Shown: positions 39,742 to 51,132, numbered from the stretch's first letter. The stretch is DNA of 64,000 bases from Methylophaga sp. (GCA_011053005.1 DRHW01000020.1:62001-126000), one strand, 5' to 3'. Notes: generated by a model from the letters alone, not told the origin. Translations and numbers: made by a program.

Positions 39742-40683
39742 ATGACAAACGCCATCGCGATGAAAGCACTTTCCATTAAAAATTTAACTAAAGTCTATAA
39801 CAATGGATTTGAAGCACTGAAAGGCATTAGTCTTGATGTGCAACAGGGTGACTTTTTTGCTCTTCTCGGTCCCAATGGAGCTGGTAAATCAACCACTATT
39901 GGCGTTATAACGTCGCTGGTCACTAAATCATCAGGCAGCGTACAAGTATTTGATACTGATATTGATCTCGATTCAGAAACGGCTAAATCTTATATTGGTT
40001 TAGTACCACAAGAGTTTAATTTCAACGGTTTTGAACAAGTTAAACATATCTTAATCAGTCAAGCGGGTTATTACGGTATGCCAGCAAACGAAGCGGAGCC
40101 TCGTGCTGATGAACTTTTAAAACAATTAGGTCTGTGGGATAAACGCAATACCGCTGCTCGCGCATTATCTGGCGGGATGAAACGTCGCTTAATGATAGCT
40201 AGAGCCTTGGTCCATAAGCCGCAATTATTGATATTGGATGAACCGACAGCAGGTGTCGATATTGAACTACGCCGTTCAATGTGGCTATTTTTGAAGACAA
40301 TCAATGAGCAAGGCACAACCATAATCTTAACGACGCATTATCTGGAAGAAGCGGAAAATTTATGTCGTAATATTGCCATTATCGATAAAGGCGTTATTGT
40401 CGAAAATACCGATATGAAATCACTACTTAATCGACTTGATAAAGAGACCTTTATTCTTGACCTTAAATATCCATTAAGTCATGACTTCACCCTTTCAAAC
40501 TACAACTGCCAGAAAATTGATACCAACACACTAGAAGTTGAACTCAAGCGAGATGAAGGTCTGAACAATTTATTTACCACATTAAGTCAACAAGGTATTG
40601 AAGTCACCAGCATGAAAAACAAAGCCAATCGTTTAGAAGAACTATTTCTTGCCTTGGTGGATAAATCGGAGGCAACATTATGA
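39742..40683 (+). CDS. ABC-2 type transporter ATP-binding protein
   Basis: GPNGAGKSTTIGVITSLV, ALSGGMKRRLMIARALVHKPQLLILDEPTAGVD; likely start 39742 or 39760. Confidence 0.95.
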   Translation: MTNAIAMKALSIKNLTKVYNNGFEALKGISLDVQQGDFFALLGPNGAGKSTTIGVITSLVTKSSGSVQVFDTDIDLDSETAKSYIGLVPQEFNFNGFEQVKHILISQAGYYGMPANEAEPRADELLKQLGLWDKRNTAARALSGGMKRRLMIARALVHKPQLLILDEPTAGVDIELRRSMWLFLKTINEQGTTIILTTHYLEEAENLCRNIAIIDKGVIVENTDMKSLLNRLDKETFILDLKYPLSHDFTLSNYNCQKIDTNTLEVELKRDEGLNNLFTTLSQQGIEVTSMKNKANRLEELFLALVDKSEATL

Positions 40684-41459
40684 CCACCAAACTCGCTCGT
40701 CATCGTGTTGCATTTACGACTTTACTATCACGCGAAATTCGTCGGTTTATTCGTATTTGGCCACAAACATTATTACCGCCAGCCATTACGATGACCTTAT
40801 ATTTTGTTATTTTTGGTAATTTGATTGGTGGTCGAATTGGTGAAATGGGTGGCTTTAGCTACATTCAATATATTGCACCGGGCATCATCATGATGTCAGT
40901 CATTAATAATGCCTATTCAAATGTCGCCTCTTCCTTTTTCAGTGCAAAGTTCCAAAATCATATTGAAGAACTGATCGTCGCACCAGTACCCAATTATCTG
41001 ATTTTGGCAGGCTATGTAGCCGGAGGAACAGCACGCGGTTTATTGGTAGGGCTGATTGTGACCATTGTTTCTTTATTTTTCACACATCTCAGCATACAAC
41101 ATATTTTTATTACCATCAGCATGGTGTTTTTAAGTGCGATTTTGTTTGCATTAGGTGGCTTTATTAATGCGATTTATGCCAGAAGTTTTGACGAAATATC
41201 CATCATCCCAACGTTCATTTTGACACCGATGACATATTTAGGCGGTGTATTTTATTCGATCAGTTTACTGCCTGAATTTTGGCAGAAAGTATCGCTACTT
41301 AATCCGATTCTATATATGGTTAATGCTTTTCGTTATGGCATGTTGGGCGCATCAGATATTGCTGTCGAAGTCGCTTTTGCCATTATTTTAGTGTGTATTG
41401 TAAGCTTAGCCAGTTTTGCACTTTATCTACTCAACAAAGGCACTGGCATCCGGAACTAA
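40680..41459 (+). CDS. ABC-2 type transporter permease
   Basis: Six TM segments, [17 protein letters not shown], overlaps ATPase by 4 bp. Confidence 0.94.
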   Translation: MTTKLARHRVAFTTLLSREIRRFIRIWPQTLLPPAITMTLYFVIFGNLIGGRIGEMGGFSYIQYIAPGIIMMSVINNAYSNVASSFFSAKFQNHIEELIVAPVPNYLILAGYVAGGTARGLLVGLIVTIVSLFFTHLSIQHIFITISMVFLSAILFALGGFINAIYARSFDEISIIPTFILTPMTYLGGVFYSISLLPEFWQKVSLLNPILYMVNAFRYGMLGASDIAVEVAFAIILVCIVSLASFALYLLNKGTGIRN

Positions 41460-42434
41460 GCTTAAGGCCTCTTCCAGCACGTTAATATCAGCACCTTTTA
41501 AATGTGCATTTTCACTTAAATGACGACGCCAAGCACGCGCGCCTACTTGACCTTGAAACAAACCAAGTAAATGACGGGTAATCGATTTTAACGGTCTACC
41601 TTCAGACATTCGTTGTTCGATATAAGGCAACATTTGCTGGATCACCTCATGTCGAGAAGGGATCGCATGACCATCTGAAAATATTTGTTGATCAGCGAGC
41701 GCTAATAAATATGGGTCATGATAAGCTGCACGTCCCACCATTACGCCATCAACATGTTCCAACTGCGATTGAGCTTGTTCTAGTGTTTTAATACCGCCGT
41801 TAATATCAATATGAAGCAGCGGAAAATCTCGCTTTAATTGATAAACACGGTCATATTCTAAAGGTGGAATATCGCGATTTTCTTTTGGGCTTAAACCCTG
41901 CAACCACGCTTTTCTGGCATGCATAATAAACATCTCACACCCTGCCGCAGAGACTTGCTGAATAAAGTCATACACAAATTCATAACTATCATGTTCATCA
42001 ATACCCAAGCGGGTTTTAACGGTAACCGGAATAGTGACTTCGGCCTGCATTGCTGCCACGCCTTCTGCCACCAGCTGAGGTTCAGCCATTAAACAAGCAC
42101 CAAAACTACCTGATTGCACACGATCACTTGGGCAACCAACATTAAGATTAATCTCACTGTAACCCGCATCTTGTCCAAATCGTGCACAGGCTGCTAACGC
42201 AATAGGATCCGAGCCGCCTAATTGCAATGCCAATGGATATTCGCTGACATCATGAGCCAAAAAACGCTCACGTTGTCCATGAATCAATGCGCCTGTCGTT
42301 ACCATTTCGGTATACAGCAAGCTATGTTTAGAAATCAGCCGCAAAAAATACCGATAATCGCGATCCGTCCAGTCCAACATCGGTGCAACAGAGAGGCGGT
42401 GAGATTGTTTAAGCGTTAAATTGGATGACATCAT
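41427..42434 (-). CDS. dusA: tRNA-dihydrouridine(20/20a) synthase
   Basis: [65 protein letters not shown]. Confidence 0.96.
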   Translation of the reverse strand: MMSSNLTLKQSHRLSVAPMLDWTDRDYRYFLRLISKHSLLYTEMVTTGALIHGQRERFLAHDVSEYPLALQLGGSDPIALAACARFGQDAGYSEINLNVGCPSDRVQSGSFGACLMAEPQLVAEGVAAMQAEVTIPVTVKTRLGIDEHDSYEFVYDFIQQVSAAGCEMFIMHARKAWLQGLSPKENRDIPPLEYDRVYQLKRDFPLLHIDINGGIKTLEQAQSQLEHVDGVMVGRAAYHDPYLLALADQQIFSDGHAIPSRHEVIQQMLPYIEQRMSEGRPLKSITRHLLGLFQGQVGARAWRRHLSENAHLKGADINVLEEALSLVPDASAFVE

Positions 42435-42518
42435 AATGTTCTATAAATTAAGTAGATTGACTATTTTCGCAAATCAACGGGTAAAATGTTTGTTTTTAAT
42501 CAAAAAATAATCCAAATG

Positions 42519-43214
42519 CAAACAATTCAAGGTGATGGTTTTACTGTTTCAGTGGTCAAAAGTAGCCGCCGTAAAACCACCGCACTTAAAATTAAAAATG
42601 GTGAAGTCACGATTCATATGCCGACACGGCAGTCCATCGCCATAGCCCGCCAGTTTGTGGAACAAAAAACACCTTGGATCCAACAGAAACTTCAACATCA
42701 AGCCCACCAAACATTACCTGAAAAACAGTTTATAACCGGCGAAATCTTGTTGTTTCTTGGTAAACCGTATTCCTTGCAATTAATTTCAGCTGAACGTAAA
42801 ACGACCGTCATCAAAACAGCACAAACTATTGAATTACATGGCCGGTTAAATTCGCTATCAAAGACGGCAATACGCACAGCACTGCTTACTTGGTATAAAC
42901 AACAAGCTGAATTATATTTGCGATCACAATCTGCCTTTTTAAGCTCACAAACAGGACTCTCGCCCCGCTCCATCGCAATAAAAACCTATAAAGCGCGTTG
43001 GGGAAGTTGCAGAATAAATGGCGATATTCAATATAATTGGAAATTAATACTGGCGCCCCCGGAGATTATTGATTACGTGATTACTCATGAGTTGTGCCAT
43101 CTGAAACAACACAATCACTCTGCCGCATTTTGGCAGTTGGTTCAGACACATTGTCCTCAATTTAAAACCGCACGGTTATGGCTTAAGAATAATGGTGCAA
43201 GTTTAGAAATCTAA
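42519..43214 (+). CDS. YgjP-like (DUF45/M48-type) metallopeptidase domain protein
   Basis: RWGSCRINGDIQYNWKLILAPPEIIDYVITHELCHLKQHNHSAAFW with HELCH motif. Confidence 0.93.
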   Translation, partial: QTIQGDGFTVSVVKSSRRKTTALKIKNGEVTIHMPTRQSIAIARQFVEQKTPWIQQKLQHQAHQTLPEKQFITGEILLFLGKPYSLQLISAERKTTVIKTAQTIELHGRLNSLSKTAIRTALLTWYKQQAELYLRSQSAFLSSQTGLSPRSIAIKTYKARWGSCRINGDIQYNWKLILAPPEIIDYVITHELCHLKQHNHSAAFWQLVQTHCPQFKTARLWLKNNGASLEI

Positions 43215-43389
43215 TCGTTTATCTAACTAGCTGTTGATATTAAGCTTCCTACAATCAATAAAACAGATCGTATCGATTAGTTTCAAATCCTAGCAGGATA
43301 TTGATAATAATTGTATTAAAATCATCATCTCCCGTCACATTAGACAAGATTTTATATTGTTTTTTTATCGCTTATAGACTACTATTCTT

Positions 43390-43466
43390 CGTTCTGAATA
43401 AGGAACGCTGCGACAGGGACTCTCCCCTGCTAGGCTTATTCAAATCAATTTTTTAACCGCGTTCAT
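43390..43466 (+). promoter_or_regulatory. S-adenosylhomocysteine (SAH) riboswitch
   Basis: GAATAAG-GAACGCTGCGACAGGG...CCCTGCTAGG-CTTATTC...ACCGCGTTCA: P1 GAATAAG/CTTATTC, P2 CAGGG/CCCTG, pseudoknot GAACGC/GCGTTC; fits the recalled SAH riboswitch layout and precedes metK-ahcY-metF. Confidence 0.88.
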
Positions 43467-43594
43467 TATTAATCAGTTTTCACTAAATAATAATGAGCGT
43501 TGCGTTTAATTGCTTCACTAGTTTGCTGACAATCTCGCAAACACATAAACCAACTCTCTTCACTTTAAATTCAATCAATTGAGGTAAATTGATC

Positions 43595-44755
43595 ATGAGT
43601 AGTCGTTTAATTTTTACTTCCGAATCGGTCTCCGAAGGCCATCCTGATAAAGTGGCCGACCAGATTTCAGATGCCATTTTAGATGAGATCCTACGCCAAG
43701 ATCCGCATGCACGTGTTGCTTGCGAAACTTTGGTCAAAACAGGTGCCGCCGTTGTTGCCGGTGAAATAACCACATCAGCATGGGTCGATTTAGATGATGT
43801 TGTCCGTAAAACAATTACAGATATTGGTTACAACAGCTCTGATGTTGGTTTTGATGGCCAAACATGTGCCGTAATGTCGTTAATTGGTAAACAATCTTCA
43901 GATATCGCAATGGGCGTTGATCGTGCCACAGCTGAAGACCAAGGTGCCGGTGATCAAGGTTTGATGTTCGGTTATGCCAGCAATGAAACCGATGTTTTGA
44001 TGCCTGCGCCAATCACCTACGCACACCGTTTGGTGAAACGCCAAGCTGATGTCCGTAAAAATGGCACGTTGCCTTGGTTGCGTCCTGATGCCAAAAGCCA
44101 AGTTACGTTTGTCTATGAAGATGGCAAACCTATTGGTATTGATGCGGTCGTGCTATCTACCCAACATAATCCTGAAGTTTCGTTAAAAGAATTACAGGAA
44201 GCCGTCATGGAAGTGATTATTAAACCTACGCTTCCCGCTGAATGGATTTCAAAAAACACCACGTTCCACATTAACCCAACAGGCCAATTTATTATTGGTG
44301 GTCCGGTTGGCGATTGTGGTTTAACGGGTCGTAAAATCATTGTTGATACTTACGGCGGCATGGCACGTCACGGTGGTGGTGCATTTTCGGGCAAAGATCC
44401 TTCTAAAGTCGACCGTAGTGCTGCTTATGCTGGGCGTTATGTGGCGAAAAACATCGTAGCCGCGGGTATTGCCGATCGTTGTGAAATTCAAGTCTCTTAT
44501 GCCATTGGTGTCGCCGAACCTACATCGATCAGTGTTGAAACTTTTGGTACTGGCAAAATTTCATCAGAAAAACTCGTGCAATTAGTACGTGAGCACTTTG
44601 ACTTACGTCCTGTTGGTCTCGTAAAAATGCTCGATTTGATTCGTCCAATTTATCAAGCAACAGCGGCTTATGGACACTTTGGTCGTGAAGAACCTGAGTT
44701 CACATGGGAACGCACTGATTTAGCTGACACATTACGCGATGCAGCTGGTCTCTAA
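43595..44755 (+). CDS. metK: S-adenosylmethionine synthetase
   Basis: [63 protein letters not shown]. Confidence 0.98.
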   Translation: MSSRLIFTSESVSEGHPDKVADQISDAILDEILRQDPHARVACETLVKTGAAVVAGEITTSAWVDLDDVVRKTITDIGYNSSDVGFDGQTCAVMSLIGKQSSDIAMGVDRATAEDQGAGDQGLMFGYASNETDVLMPAPITYAHRLVKRQADVRKNGTLPWLRPDAKSQVTFVYEDGKPIGIDAVVLSTQHNPEVSLKELQEAVMEVIIKPTLPAEWISKNTTFHINPTGQFIIGGPVGDCGLTGRKIIVDTYGGMARHGGGAFSGKDPSKVDRSAAYAGRYVAKNIVAAGIADRCEIQVSYAIGVAEPTSISVETFGTGKISSEKLVQLVREHFDLRPVGLVKMLDLIRPIYQATAAYGHFGREEPEFTWERTDLADTLRDAAGL

Positions 44756-44827
44756 CCCACATAATTTATTCATCGTAGGTTAGATTTTTGTCCTACCTAC
44801 GCACAAAAAATATTTAAGGATCCAATC

Positions 44828-46138
44828 ATGAGCTCTCCTATAGAAAACCTTACACCCGATTATAAAGTTGCTGATATCAGCCTTGCAGAATGGGGCGCGA
44901 AAGAAATCAAAATCGCTGAAACCGAAATGCCTGGTTTAATGGCCATTCGTGAAGAATATGCCGGTAAAAATCCATTAGCGGGTGCACGTATTGCCGGTTG
45001 TTTACATATGACCATTCAAACAGCCGTACTCATTGAAACATTGATTGATTTAGGCGCAGAAGTACGTTGGTCTTCATGTAATATTTTCTCTACTCAAGAC
45101 CAAGCGGCAGCGGCAATCGCGGCGCAAGATATTCCTGTTTTTGCATGGAAAGGCGAAACCAACGAAGAAGCTATCTGGTGTATTAAACAAACTATTTTTG
45201 GCCCAAACAACTGGCGTCCAAACTTAATCTTGGACGACGGCGGCGATTTAACTCAAATCATGCATGATGAATTCCCTGAATTACTGAAAGATGTTAAAGG
45301 GTTGTCAGAAGAAACAACGACTGGCGTACATCGTTTATACGAAATGATGAAAGATGGTTCTTTAAAAGTACCCGCAATCAACGTCAATGATTCTGTGACT
45401 AAATCTAAGTTTGATAATCTTTACGGTTGCCGTGAGTCATTATTAGACGGTATCAAACGCGCTACAGACGTAATGATTGCCGGTAAAATCTGTGTTGTTT
45501 TGGGTTATGGCGATGTAGGTAAAGGCTGTGCTCAAGCATTCCGCGGTATGGGTGCAACAGTCATGGTCACTGAAATTGATCCTATCTGTGCCTTACAAGC
45601 AGCAATGGAAGGTTACCGTGTGGTGAGCATGGATGATGTGGCTAATTTAGGTGATATTTTTGTTACGACGACAGGTAATGTTGACGTCATTAATCATGAC
45701 CACATGACAAAAATGAAAAATGAATCCATTGTTTGTAACATCGGTCACTTTGATAGTGAAATTGATGTTGCTTCATTAAAACAGTACGAATGGGTGAACA
45801 TCAAACCACAAGTTGATCAGGTTATTTTCCCTGATGGCAAACGCATCACCTTGTTAGCAGAAGGTCGCTTAGTGAATTTGGGTTGTGCTACAGGTCATCC
45901 AAGTTTTGTAATGTCAGCGTCTTTTACTAACCAAGTAATGGCACAAATTGAATTATGGGAAAACCATTTAGATTACAGCAATGAAGTCTATGTTTTACCT
46001 AAAACATTGGATGAAAAAGTAGCGCGTCTGCATTTAGCTAAAATTGGTGTTAACCTCACTGAATTAACAGATGCACAAGCTAAATACTTAAGTTTGGACA
46101 AACAAGGTCCATACAAACCAGACCATTACCGTTATTAA
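44828..46138 (+). CDS. ahcY: S-adenosylhomocysteine hydrolase
   Basis: [75 protein letters not shown]-terminal [10 protein letters not shown]. Confidence 0.98.
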   Translation: MSSPIENLTPDYKVADISLAEWGAKEIKIAETEMPGLMAIREEYAGKNPLAGARIAGCLHMTIQTAVLIETLIDLGAEVRWSSCNIFSTQDQAAAAIAAQDIPVFAWKGETNEEAIWCIKQTIFGPNNWRPNLILDDGGDLTQIMHDEFPELLKDVKGLSEETTTGVHRLYEMMKDGSLKVPAINVNDSVTKSKFDNLYGCRESLLDGIKRATDVMIAGKICVVLGYGDVGKGCAQAFRGMGATVMVTEIDPICALQAAMEGYRVVSMDDVANLGDIFVTTTGNVDVINHDHMTKMKNESIVCNIGHFDSEIDVASLKQYEWVNIKPQVDQVIFPDGKRITLLAEGRLVNLGCATGHPSFVMSASFTNQVMAQIELWENHLDYSNEVYVLPKTLDEKVARLHLAKIGVNLTELTDAQAKYLSLDKQGPYKPDHYRY

Positions 46139-46163
46139 TCGTCTGTAGGTAATAACCCTGTAA

Positions 46164-46199
46164 ATGAGGCGTTTCTATATTATGAAACGTCTCATTTTT
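46164..46199 (+). terminator. Hairpin/terminator between ahcY and metF
   Basis: ATGAGGCGTTTC-TATATTAT-GAAACGTCTCAT-TTTT. Confidence 0.75.
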
Positions 46200-46253
46200 C
46201 AGCGAAAAACAAGTATATAAAATTGTCTTCCAACTTCTCTTTGTGTATTCACT

Positions 46254-47105
46254 ATGACTAATAAACTGACTATCAGCTGCGAATTCTTCCCGCCTAAAAC
46301 GGATAAAGGTATTGCGACTATGCGCGAAGTTCGCGAGCAACTTTCGCCGCTGAAGCCCGAGTTTTATTCCGTCACCTTTGGCGCTGGAGGATCAACACAA
46401 GACAATACTTTAGATGCCGTGGTTGAAATTCAACAAACCCATGCCATTACCAATATTGATGCTGCGCCACATTTATCATGCGTCGGTTCTACGGCTGAAC
46501 GTATTCGTGACATGCTCAATACTTATCAATCTCATGGCATCAAACGCCTTGTTGCTTTGCGTGGTGATTTACCTTCCGGCATGCGCGATCCAGGTGATTT
46601 TCGTTATGCAAATGAATTAGTCGAATTTATTCGCCAAGAAACAGGTGATTATTTTACGATCGAAGTCGCCGCTTATCCTGAGGTTCATCCACAGGCAGAC
46701 TCAGCACACGCTGATTTTATTAATTTTAAACGCAAAGTAGATGCTGGCGCCAATAGTGCACTGACCCAGTATTTTTATAATATTGATTCTTATTTATATT
46801 TTCTTGATCGCTGCCAGAAAAATGGAATTGAGATTCCAATAATCCCAGGCATTATGCCGATCAATAATTTCTCTCAGCTTGCTCGCTTTTCGGATGGCTG
46901 CGGCGCTGAAATCCCTCGCTGGTTACGTAAAAGACTAGAAGAATTTCACGACGATACTGATTCATTACAAGCATTCACCTTAGATTTTCTAACTGACTTT
47001 ACCGAAAAATTAATTAATGTCGGCGTACCAGGCCTACATTTTTATACGATGAATAGAACCGAGCCAACACTTACTATCTGTCAGCGTTTAGGTTTGATTG
47101 ACTAG
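46254..47105 (+). CDS. metF: 5,10-methylenetetrahydrofolate reductase
   Basis: SCEFFPPKTDKG, YSVTFGAGGSTQDNT, RGDLPSG, GIMPINNFSQLARFSDGCGAEIPRWL. Confidence 0.97.
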   Translation: MTNKLTISCEFFPPKTDKGIATMREVREQLSPLKPEFYSVTFGAGGSTQDNTLDAVVEIQQTHAITNIDAAPHLSCVGSTAERIRDMLNTYQSHGIKRLVALRGDLPSGMRDPGDFRYANELVEFIRQETGDYFTIEVAAYPEVHPQADSAHADFINFKRKVDAGANSALTQYFYNIDSYLYFLDRCQKNGIEIPIIPGIMPINNFSQLARFSDGCGAEIPRWLRKRLEEFHDDTDSLQAFTLDFLTDFTEKLINVGVPGLHFYTMNRTEPTLTICQRLGLID

Positions 47106-47524
47106 AAAATGAATTTCGTATCACAAGCGCTTTAAGTTTATTAAATATTTCGATGCCAATATAGTTTAGGTATTAGAATGATTTTCATCAATACACCACA
47201 GTTGTGCTAACACTTTGTAATTTATCCTACAAAAAATTTATGCCGCGACAAGGCATGAAATTAAGTATTCAACAGACTTTTTGTAACAGCATATGACCTA
47301 ATACTAAACAAGCAATAAGCACTAATGTGTATTACGTAAATCAATCAAACCTCAGCCCTTAAGCGCTCCTCAGGTGAAATTTATTCTTAGAATATGTCCT
47401 TTAATTGAGCTTCAAATCCACTGTAACGACAGTAATTTAATTTTTAAGCATTTTGCTAGTAGGCAAGCTCATCAGACTTGCGGTACCATTGAGCCATGAT
47501 ATTTTATTTTGATTGTGAAAATCT

Positions 47525-48985
47525 GTGAAACCCTCGTTACAGCTACGTGTAGGCCAAAGCTTATCGATGACACCACAGTTGCAACAAGCCATTCGCTTAT
47601 TGCAATTATCATCGCTTGAATTACAGGCTGAAATTCAAGAAGCGCTGGAAACCAATCCGCTACTTGAAGTTGAAGATGACTTTGATCACGATGATCATGC
47701 GGCAATCCAACAAGAAAATGACAAGGTGATTGCACGCGAAAACCAAGATGTCAGTCAGCTTGAAAATGCATCAATTCCCGATGAATTACCGACAGACAGT
47801 GAGTGGGAAGACACCTTTGATACCCAACCTGTATCTCTGTTATCAGGCCAAGTTTCTGATTCTGGTTTAGAGCGTGATAATCAAGATAATAGTGGCGACT
47901 CCTTGCAAGAACACTTACTTTGGCAAATGCGCTTAACGCCTTTTTCTGCAACTGAACAAGAAATTGCAGCAACGATTATCGATGCCATTGAAGATGACGG
48001 TTATATCAAAATCACTCTTGAAGATATTCAACAAAGCTTGGGCGAAGAATATAACGAGGTTGAACTTGATGAGATCGAGGCTGTACTTCACCGCATACAA
48101 CACTTTGATCCTGTTGGTGTTGCCGCCCGTGACTTACGAGAATGTTTATTAATTCAGCTTAAACTCTATGAAACTGAACTCGATCATTTACCATTGCTCA
48201 CCGAACTTATCGATAAACATTTAGATACACTAGCCAAACGTGATTACGCCCAAATTAAGCGTGCCTTAAAAATCACTGATGAAGAACTCACTGAACTTGT
48301 ACGTTCAATTCAATTGTTCAATCCTCGTCCAGGCAGTCATATCCAACAAGATAAAACAGAATATATTGTGCCTGACGTTTATGCCCGCAAACTAAACGGT
48401 CGTTGGCAGTTATCCCTCAATCCTGACAATGCACCTCGTTTACAGGTTGCTGAGCACTATGCTCAACTTATTAAACGAGCTGATAATAGTGCTGAAAACA
48501 CCTATTTAAAGAATAACTTACAAGAAGCTCGCTGGTTTTTAAAAAGCCTACAAAGCCGGAATGAAACCTTATTAAAAGTGACAGAGGCGATTGTTGATCG
48601 GCAACAAAACTTTCTTGACCATGGTGATGAAGCCATGAAACCATTGGTTTTAGCCAATATCGCTGAAATTGTCGAAATGCATGAATCGACTATTTCACGT
48701 GTTACTACCCGAAAATATCTACACACTCCTCGCGGTATTTTTGAATTGAAATATTTTTTCTCCAGCCATGTCAGTACAGATAATGGTGGGGAGTGTTCAG
48801 CAACAGCAATACGTGCCATCATTAAAAAACTCGTCCTCGCTGAGAATCCAAGAAAGCCTCTTAGCGACAGTAAAATCGCTGAAATTCTTGTAGAACAAGG
48901 TATTAATGTAGCACGCAGAACCATTGCGAAATATCGAGAAACCCTGTCTATTTCGCCCTCTAACGAACGCAAGCGGCTGGTATAA
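47525..48985 (+). CDS. rpoN: RNA polymerase sigma-54 factor
   Basis: LRVGQSLSMTPQLQQAIRLLQLSSLELQAEIQEALETNPLLE; HESTISRVTTRKYLHTPRGIFELKYFFS; RRTIAKYRETLSISPSNERKRLV (RpoN box). Confidence 0.98.
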   Translation: MKPSLQLRVGQSLSMTPQLQQAIRLLQLSSLELQAEIQEALETNPLLEVEDDFDHDDHAAIQQENDKVIARENQDVSQLENASIPDELPTDSEWEDTFDTQPVSLLSGQVSDSGLERDNQDNSGDSLQEHLLWQMRLTPFSATEQEIAATIIDAIEDDGYIKITLEDIQQSLGEEYNEVELDEIEAVLHRIQHFDPVGVAARDLRECLLIQLKLYETELDHLPLLTELIDKHLDTLAKRDYAQIKRALKITDEELTELVRSIQLFNPRPGSHIQQDKTEYIVPDVYARKLNGRWQLSLNPDNAPRLQVAEHYAQLIKRADNSAENTYLKNNLQEARWFLKSLQSRNETLLKVTEAIVDRQQNFLDHGDEAMKPLVLANIAEIVEMHESTISRVTTRKYLHTPRGIFELKYFFSSHVSTDNGGECSATAIRAIIKKLVLAENPRKPLSDSKIAEILVEQGINVARRTIAKYRETLSISPSNERKRLV

Positions 48986-49018
48986 ATCAGTTTTTTATTG
49001 ACCAACAGGAGTAGCAAA

Positions 49019-49345
49019 ATGCAATTAAACTTAACCGGACAACATGTTGATATCACCGATAGTCTTCGTGACCATGTTAATAATAAGTTTGAAAAATTAA
49101 CACGTCACTTTGATCACATGACCAACGTCCATGTCATCTTATCTGTTGAAAAAGATCGCCAAAAAGCAGAAGCGACTGTTCATGCTAGTGGTGCAGATTT
49201 ATTTGCCTCAGACGAAGGTGACAATATGTACACAGCAATTGATAACTTGATTGCAAAACTTGATCGTCAAATTATCAAGCATAAAGATAAAATCAAAAAT
49301 CATCATCAAGCTGATGGCCATGATATGAAACACAACGCAGGTTAA
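49019..49345 (+). CDS. hpf: Ribosome hibernation promoting factor
   Basis: MQLNLTGQHVDITDSLRDHVNNKFEKLTRHFDHMTNVHVIL; likely start 49019. Confidence 0.95.
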   Translation: MQLNLTGQHVDITDSLRDHVNNKFEKLTRHFDHMTNVHVILSVEKDRQKAEATVHASGADLFASDEGDNMYTAIDNLIAKLDRQIIKHKDKIKNHHQADGHDMKHNAG

Positions 49346-49359
49346 TCTCAGGTTTTATT

Positions 49360-49821
49360 ATGCTTATCGCCGCCCTACTCATTAACGCCGACAATATTCT
49401 TTGTCATGATGCAGCTACAAGCAAAAAACGCATTATTGAAAATTTAAGTCAACGATTAGCCGCTAATACCAACGCGGCAACTGCTGATACTATCTTTCAG
49501 GCACTCTTTGAGCGTGAACGGCTAGGCAGTACAGGTTTGGGTAAGGGCGTGGCAATACCGCACGCCCGTATTCCCGGCATTACACACACAATTGCTGCCA
49601 TGATGACGTTAGACACCCCTGTCAATTATGAATCCATAGATAGTAAACCCGTTGATATCATTTTTGGTTTATTAGTCCCGCAAGATGGCAATGACCAACA
49701 TTTGCAGCAACTTTCTCGATTAGTCAGTTTATTTCGTGACGAAGAAACCTGCACCAAGATCCGTCAATCCACCAATGCTGAGCAAATATTTGAAATATTG
49801 CTGGCGAGTGATGACAACTAA
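49360..49821 (+). CDS. ptsN: PTS EIIA-Ntr
   Basis: ALFERERLGSTGLGKGVAIPHARIPGI; EIIA(Fru)-like. Confidence 0.95.
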   Translation: MLIAALLINADNILCHDAATSKKRIIENLSQRLAANTNAATADTIFQALFERERLGSTGLGKGVAIPHARIPGITHTIAAMMTLDTPVNYESIDSKPVDIIFGLLVPQDGNDQHLQQLSRLVSLFRDEETCTKIRQSTNAEQIFEILLASDDN

Positions 49822-49827
49822 ACACGT

Positions 49828-50355
49828 GTGGGCACACAACACGAACGATTAGAAAGCCACCACGGCGTTTTTATGAACGTCGCAGGTTATGGCGTGTTGA
49901 TTATTGGTTCACCCGCTATTGGCAAAAGTAGCCTAGCACTAGAACTACTGTCTCATCAACATCAACTTATCGCTGATGATGTCATCGATTTTTATGATAC
50001 AGATAATATTATCTGTGGCCATTGTCCGCCTCTTTTATCAGGATTACTGCATACCCGAGAACTCGGCCTTATTTCTGTGACCAATGTCTTTGGTGATCAA
50101 GCTTGGCAGAGCGAATATCCGTTGAATTATGTTGTCGAACTCACCGAACATCACGATACAAATATTGACCTTTTTCTAGAAAGACAATTTTATACTGTTT
50201 TAGATAAAGCTTTTCCACGGTTAATACTTTCAATCTCAACACCCATTTCCTTATCCAGTCGATTATTATGTTGGCTAAAGATGCAAGAAAATGCTTATTC
50301 TGCTGATAATCAATTACAACAACATCCATTTACTTTATTAGGTATCACAACATGA
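49828..50355 (+). CDS. hprK: HPr kinase/phosphorylase-like protein (short, C-terminal domain only)
   Basis: GTG start; GSPAIGKSSLALELLSHQHQLIADDVIDFYD P-loop; HTRELGLISVTNVFG matching the HprK/P signature region. Confidence 0.85.
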   Translation: MGTQHERLESHHGVFMNVAGYGVLIIGSPAIGKSSLALELLSHQHQLIADDVIDFYDTDNIICGHCPPLLSGLLHTRELGLISVTNVFGDQAWQSEYPLNYVVELTEHHDTNIDLFLERQFYTVLDKAFPRLILSISTPISLSSRLLCWLKMQENAYSADNQLQQHPFTLLGITT

Positions 50356-50471
50356 TTGGTAAACGAGTCCGCACTCCACTGCGTTTAAACGTACATATAA
50401 ACCAAAGGGCATTAAGCCCTCATGCTGATGTAACTACCACGTTCAAAGACAGAGAATTATCATGGCTGTAG
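50352..50471 (+). CDS. Candidate 39-aa small ORF overlapping both neighbours
   Basis: ATGA overlap with hprK stop; MIGKRVRTPLRLNVHINQRALSPHADVTTTFKDRELSWL*, stop overlaps start of EIIA(Man). Confidence 0.25.
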   Translation: MIGKRVRTPLRLNVHINQRALSPHADVTTTFKDRELSWL

Positions 50472-50866
50472 GCATTTTAATCGTATCTCATAATCAAATT
50501 GGCACCGAATTAATTAATACTGCACGACAAATGCTGTCATGTTGTCCATTACCAACAAAAGTACTTGCTATTGGCAGTAAAGATAATCCCGCCAGCATTC
50601 GCCGTCAGTTTGAAACAGAACTCAAGGGTCTTGATCAGGGAAATGGAATCCTTATCCTGACCGATATGTTTGGCTCTACGCCCAGTAATATTGCTTGCGC
50701 CGTTTCTGATCGTGATGATATTCGTATTATTGCAGGTCTGAATCTGCCGATGTTAATTCGCGTGCTGAATTATCCAAATTTGAATCTGGATGAATTAGAG
50801 AAAAAAGCCATCAGTGGTGGCATAGAGGGCATCGTTTGCTGCCATCACACAGGGTATAAATTATGA
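50462..50866 (+). CDS. PTS mannose-type EIIA protein
   Basis: VGILIVSHNQIGTELINTARQML, LILTDMFGSTPSNIACAV. Confidence 0.92.
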   Translation: MAVGILIVSHNQIGTELINTARQMLSCCPLPTKVLAIGSKDNPASIRRQFETELKGLDQGNGILILTDMFGSTPSNIACAVSDRDDIRIIAGLNLPMLIRVLNYPNLNLDELEKKAISGGIEGIVCCHHTGYKL

Positions 50867-51132
50867 TTGAACAAACCTTCACCATCATTAATAATCTAGG
50901 TCTACATGCTCGTGCTGCGGCTAAATTTGTGACCACTGCATCTCAATTTAATGCTGATATTCAAGTCTCACGTAATAGCCGTAGCGTCAATGGAAAAAGC
51001 ATCATGGGTGTGATGATGTTAGCCGCTGCTAAAGGTACTGAAATACAAGTCACAGCTGAAGGTGAAGATGCCGAACAAGCCTTACAAGCGATTGATATGC
51101 TTATCAACACTTACTTTGGAGAAGGTGAATGA
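50863..51132 (+). CDS. ptsH: Phosphocarrier protein HPr
   Basis: NNLGLHARAAAKFVTTASQFNADIQVSRNSRSVNGKSIMGVMMLAA. Confidence 0.97.
   Translation: MIEQTFTIINNLGLHARAAAKFVTTASQFNADIQVSRNSRSVNGKSIMGVMMLAAAKGTEIQVTAEGEDAEQALQAIDMLINTYFGEGE

Noticed and set aside
44774-44801. Second SAH/SAM riboswitch before ahcY
   Set aside because: Only a simple 7-bp hairpin; none of the SAH-riboswitch core or pseudoknot is present.
48502-49056. 184-aa minus-strand ORF inside rpoN
   Set aside because: Antisense to RpoN with its strongly conserved C-terminus; translation looks non-biological.
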